Below are positions 6,167 to 6,464 of a stretch of DNA of 6,464 bases, piece after piece. The position numbers and the translations under genes are program-made. Numbering within the stretch: position 1 is the stretch's first letter; every line of letters starts with the position of its first letter. The notes under the pieces were generated by a model. The model was given only the letters and a program-made list of their open reading frames with translations, did no database searches and was not told the DNA's origin. The DNA is from Solirubrobacteraceae bacterium (GTDB lineage: Bacteria > Actinomycetota > Thermoleophilia > Solirubrobacterales > Solirubrobacteraceae): contig JADGPO010000077.1 in assembly GCA_017882405.1 (NCBI GenBank), forward strand, positions 1 to 6,464. The letters are read 5' to 3'.

Positions 6167-6193
6167 CGGGGCGGCTCAGCGCGAGCCGCCCCG
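6167..6193. terminator. Strong bidirectional terminator-like hairpin between csrA and the small membrane protein gene
   Basis: CGGGGCGGCTC (6167-6177) and GAGCCGCCCCG (6183-6193) make a perfect 11-bp stem with a 5-base AGCGC loop, 22 bases after the csrA stop and 7 bases beyond the stop of the convergent gene. A smaller inverted repeat, CCAGCT (6137-6142)/AGCTGG (6150-6155), spans the csrA stop. Neither is followed by a T-run. Confidence 0.7.
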
Positions 6194-6200
6194 ATACGGC

Positions 6201-6446
6201 TCAGCCGAGCAGGTAGTAGAGGGTCTCGAACATCGCCACGGTGACGATCACCGCGGTGGCGATGAGCGACAGCACGAGGAAGCCGAAGCGCCATGAGCTG
6301 CGCTTCAACTCCTTCTCGTGTGCGCGCTTGCGCGAGCGCAGCGCAGCCGAGCGCCGCAGGTGCTCCCTGCGGCGCCGGTCGCGCTGCATCTCGTGCCTGA
6401 ACTCCTGCTCGATCTGCGCGAGACTCTGGCGCATCTTGATCGCCAT
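6201..6446 (-). CDS. Small single-pass membrane protein, uncharacterised, 81 residues
   Basis: The minus-strand ATG at 6446-6444 opens a frame ending at TGA 6203-6201. Residues 1-52 are highly charged and likely helical, dominated by Arg/Lys/Glu (MRQSLAQIEQEFRHEM, then RDRRRREHLRRSA). Residues about 54-76 (GFLVLSLIATAVIVTVAMFE) are one transmembrane helix near the C-terminus, followed by TLYYLLG. The basic stretch next to the helix (RKRAHEKELKRSSWR) predicts the N-terminal part in the cytoplasm. No SD is present; ATG at residue 5 is an alternative. I recall similar small proteins in Solirubrobacterales but assign no function. It is convergent with csrA and its upstream region is cut by the window end. 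Confidence 0.75.
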   Translation of the reverse strand: MAIKMRQSLAQIEQEFRHEMQRDRRRREHLRRSAALRSRKRAHEKELKRSSWRFGFLVLSLIATAVIVTVAMFETLYYLLG

Positions 6447-6455
6447 CCCGGTGCG

Positions 6456-6461
6456 AGCCTA
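6456..6461 (-). promoter_or_regulatory. Possible -10 hexamer (TAGGCT) of the small membrane protein gene
   Basis: On the minus strand TAGGCT matches TAnnnT and ends 9 bases before the ATG at 6446. No Shine-Dalgarno sequence lies between them. The -35 region would lie beyond the window edge. Confidence 0.35.
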
Positions 6462-6464
6462 CCA

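Overview
This is a high-GC window (roughly 70% GC by eye) with a compact actinobacterial gene set. The gene order mfd, (lipoprotein), mazG, eno, ftsB-like matches a conserved actinobacterial neighbourhood; in Mycobacterium tuberculosis the order is mfd, mazG, lpqU, eno, an ftsB-like gene. The combination with a CsrA translational regulator, a SurA/PpiC-type lipoprotein with a Thr-rich tail and several small lineage-type hypotheticals suggests Thermoleophilia/Solirubrobacterales. That placement is an inference, not proven by the sequence.

Layout. Positions 1-497 hold the C-terminal end of Mfd, followed by an imperfect hairpin. Positions 498-1018 are a 521-base stretch without a secure gene. 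It contains a weak or decayed small ORF (from 765) and a 21-bp tandem repeat next to the next gene's start. Positions 1019-4211 are a tight three-gene unit on the plus strand: a parvulin-like lipoprotein, mazG and enolase, joined by 1-base and 4-base stop/start overlaps. Positions 4212-4328 carry three inverted repeats in a row, then an FtsB/DivIC-type membrane protein (ending at 4724), possibly preceded by a coupled 39-residue micro-ORF. A 108-residue hypothetical (4772-5098) takes its stop codon from a widespread palindromic repeat (core CTGAGCTTGTCGAAG). A bidirectional terminator-like hairpin separates it from a convergent minus-strand gene (5731-5174) for a protein with an HTH-like N-terminus, an acidic linker, an RGG-like patch and a conserved-looking C-terminal block. 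That gene is divergent from csrA (5911-6144). An 11-bp-stem hairpin separates csrA from a convergent small membrane protein gene (6446-6201).

How the genes fit together. The left part is housekeeping: transcription-coupled repair (Mfd), extracytoplasmic folding (SurA-like), nucleotide-pool cleaning (MazG), glycolysis (enolase) and division (FtsB-like). The right part is a small regulatory cluster with an RNA-binding regulator, CsrA, beside an uncharacterised possible nucleic-acid-binding protein. Several starts lack a Shine-Dalgarno sequence but have a TAnnnT hexamer 9-12 bases upstream, which suggests leaderless or near-leaderless transcripts. I see no tRNA, rRNA, CRISPR array, transposase or phage gene.
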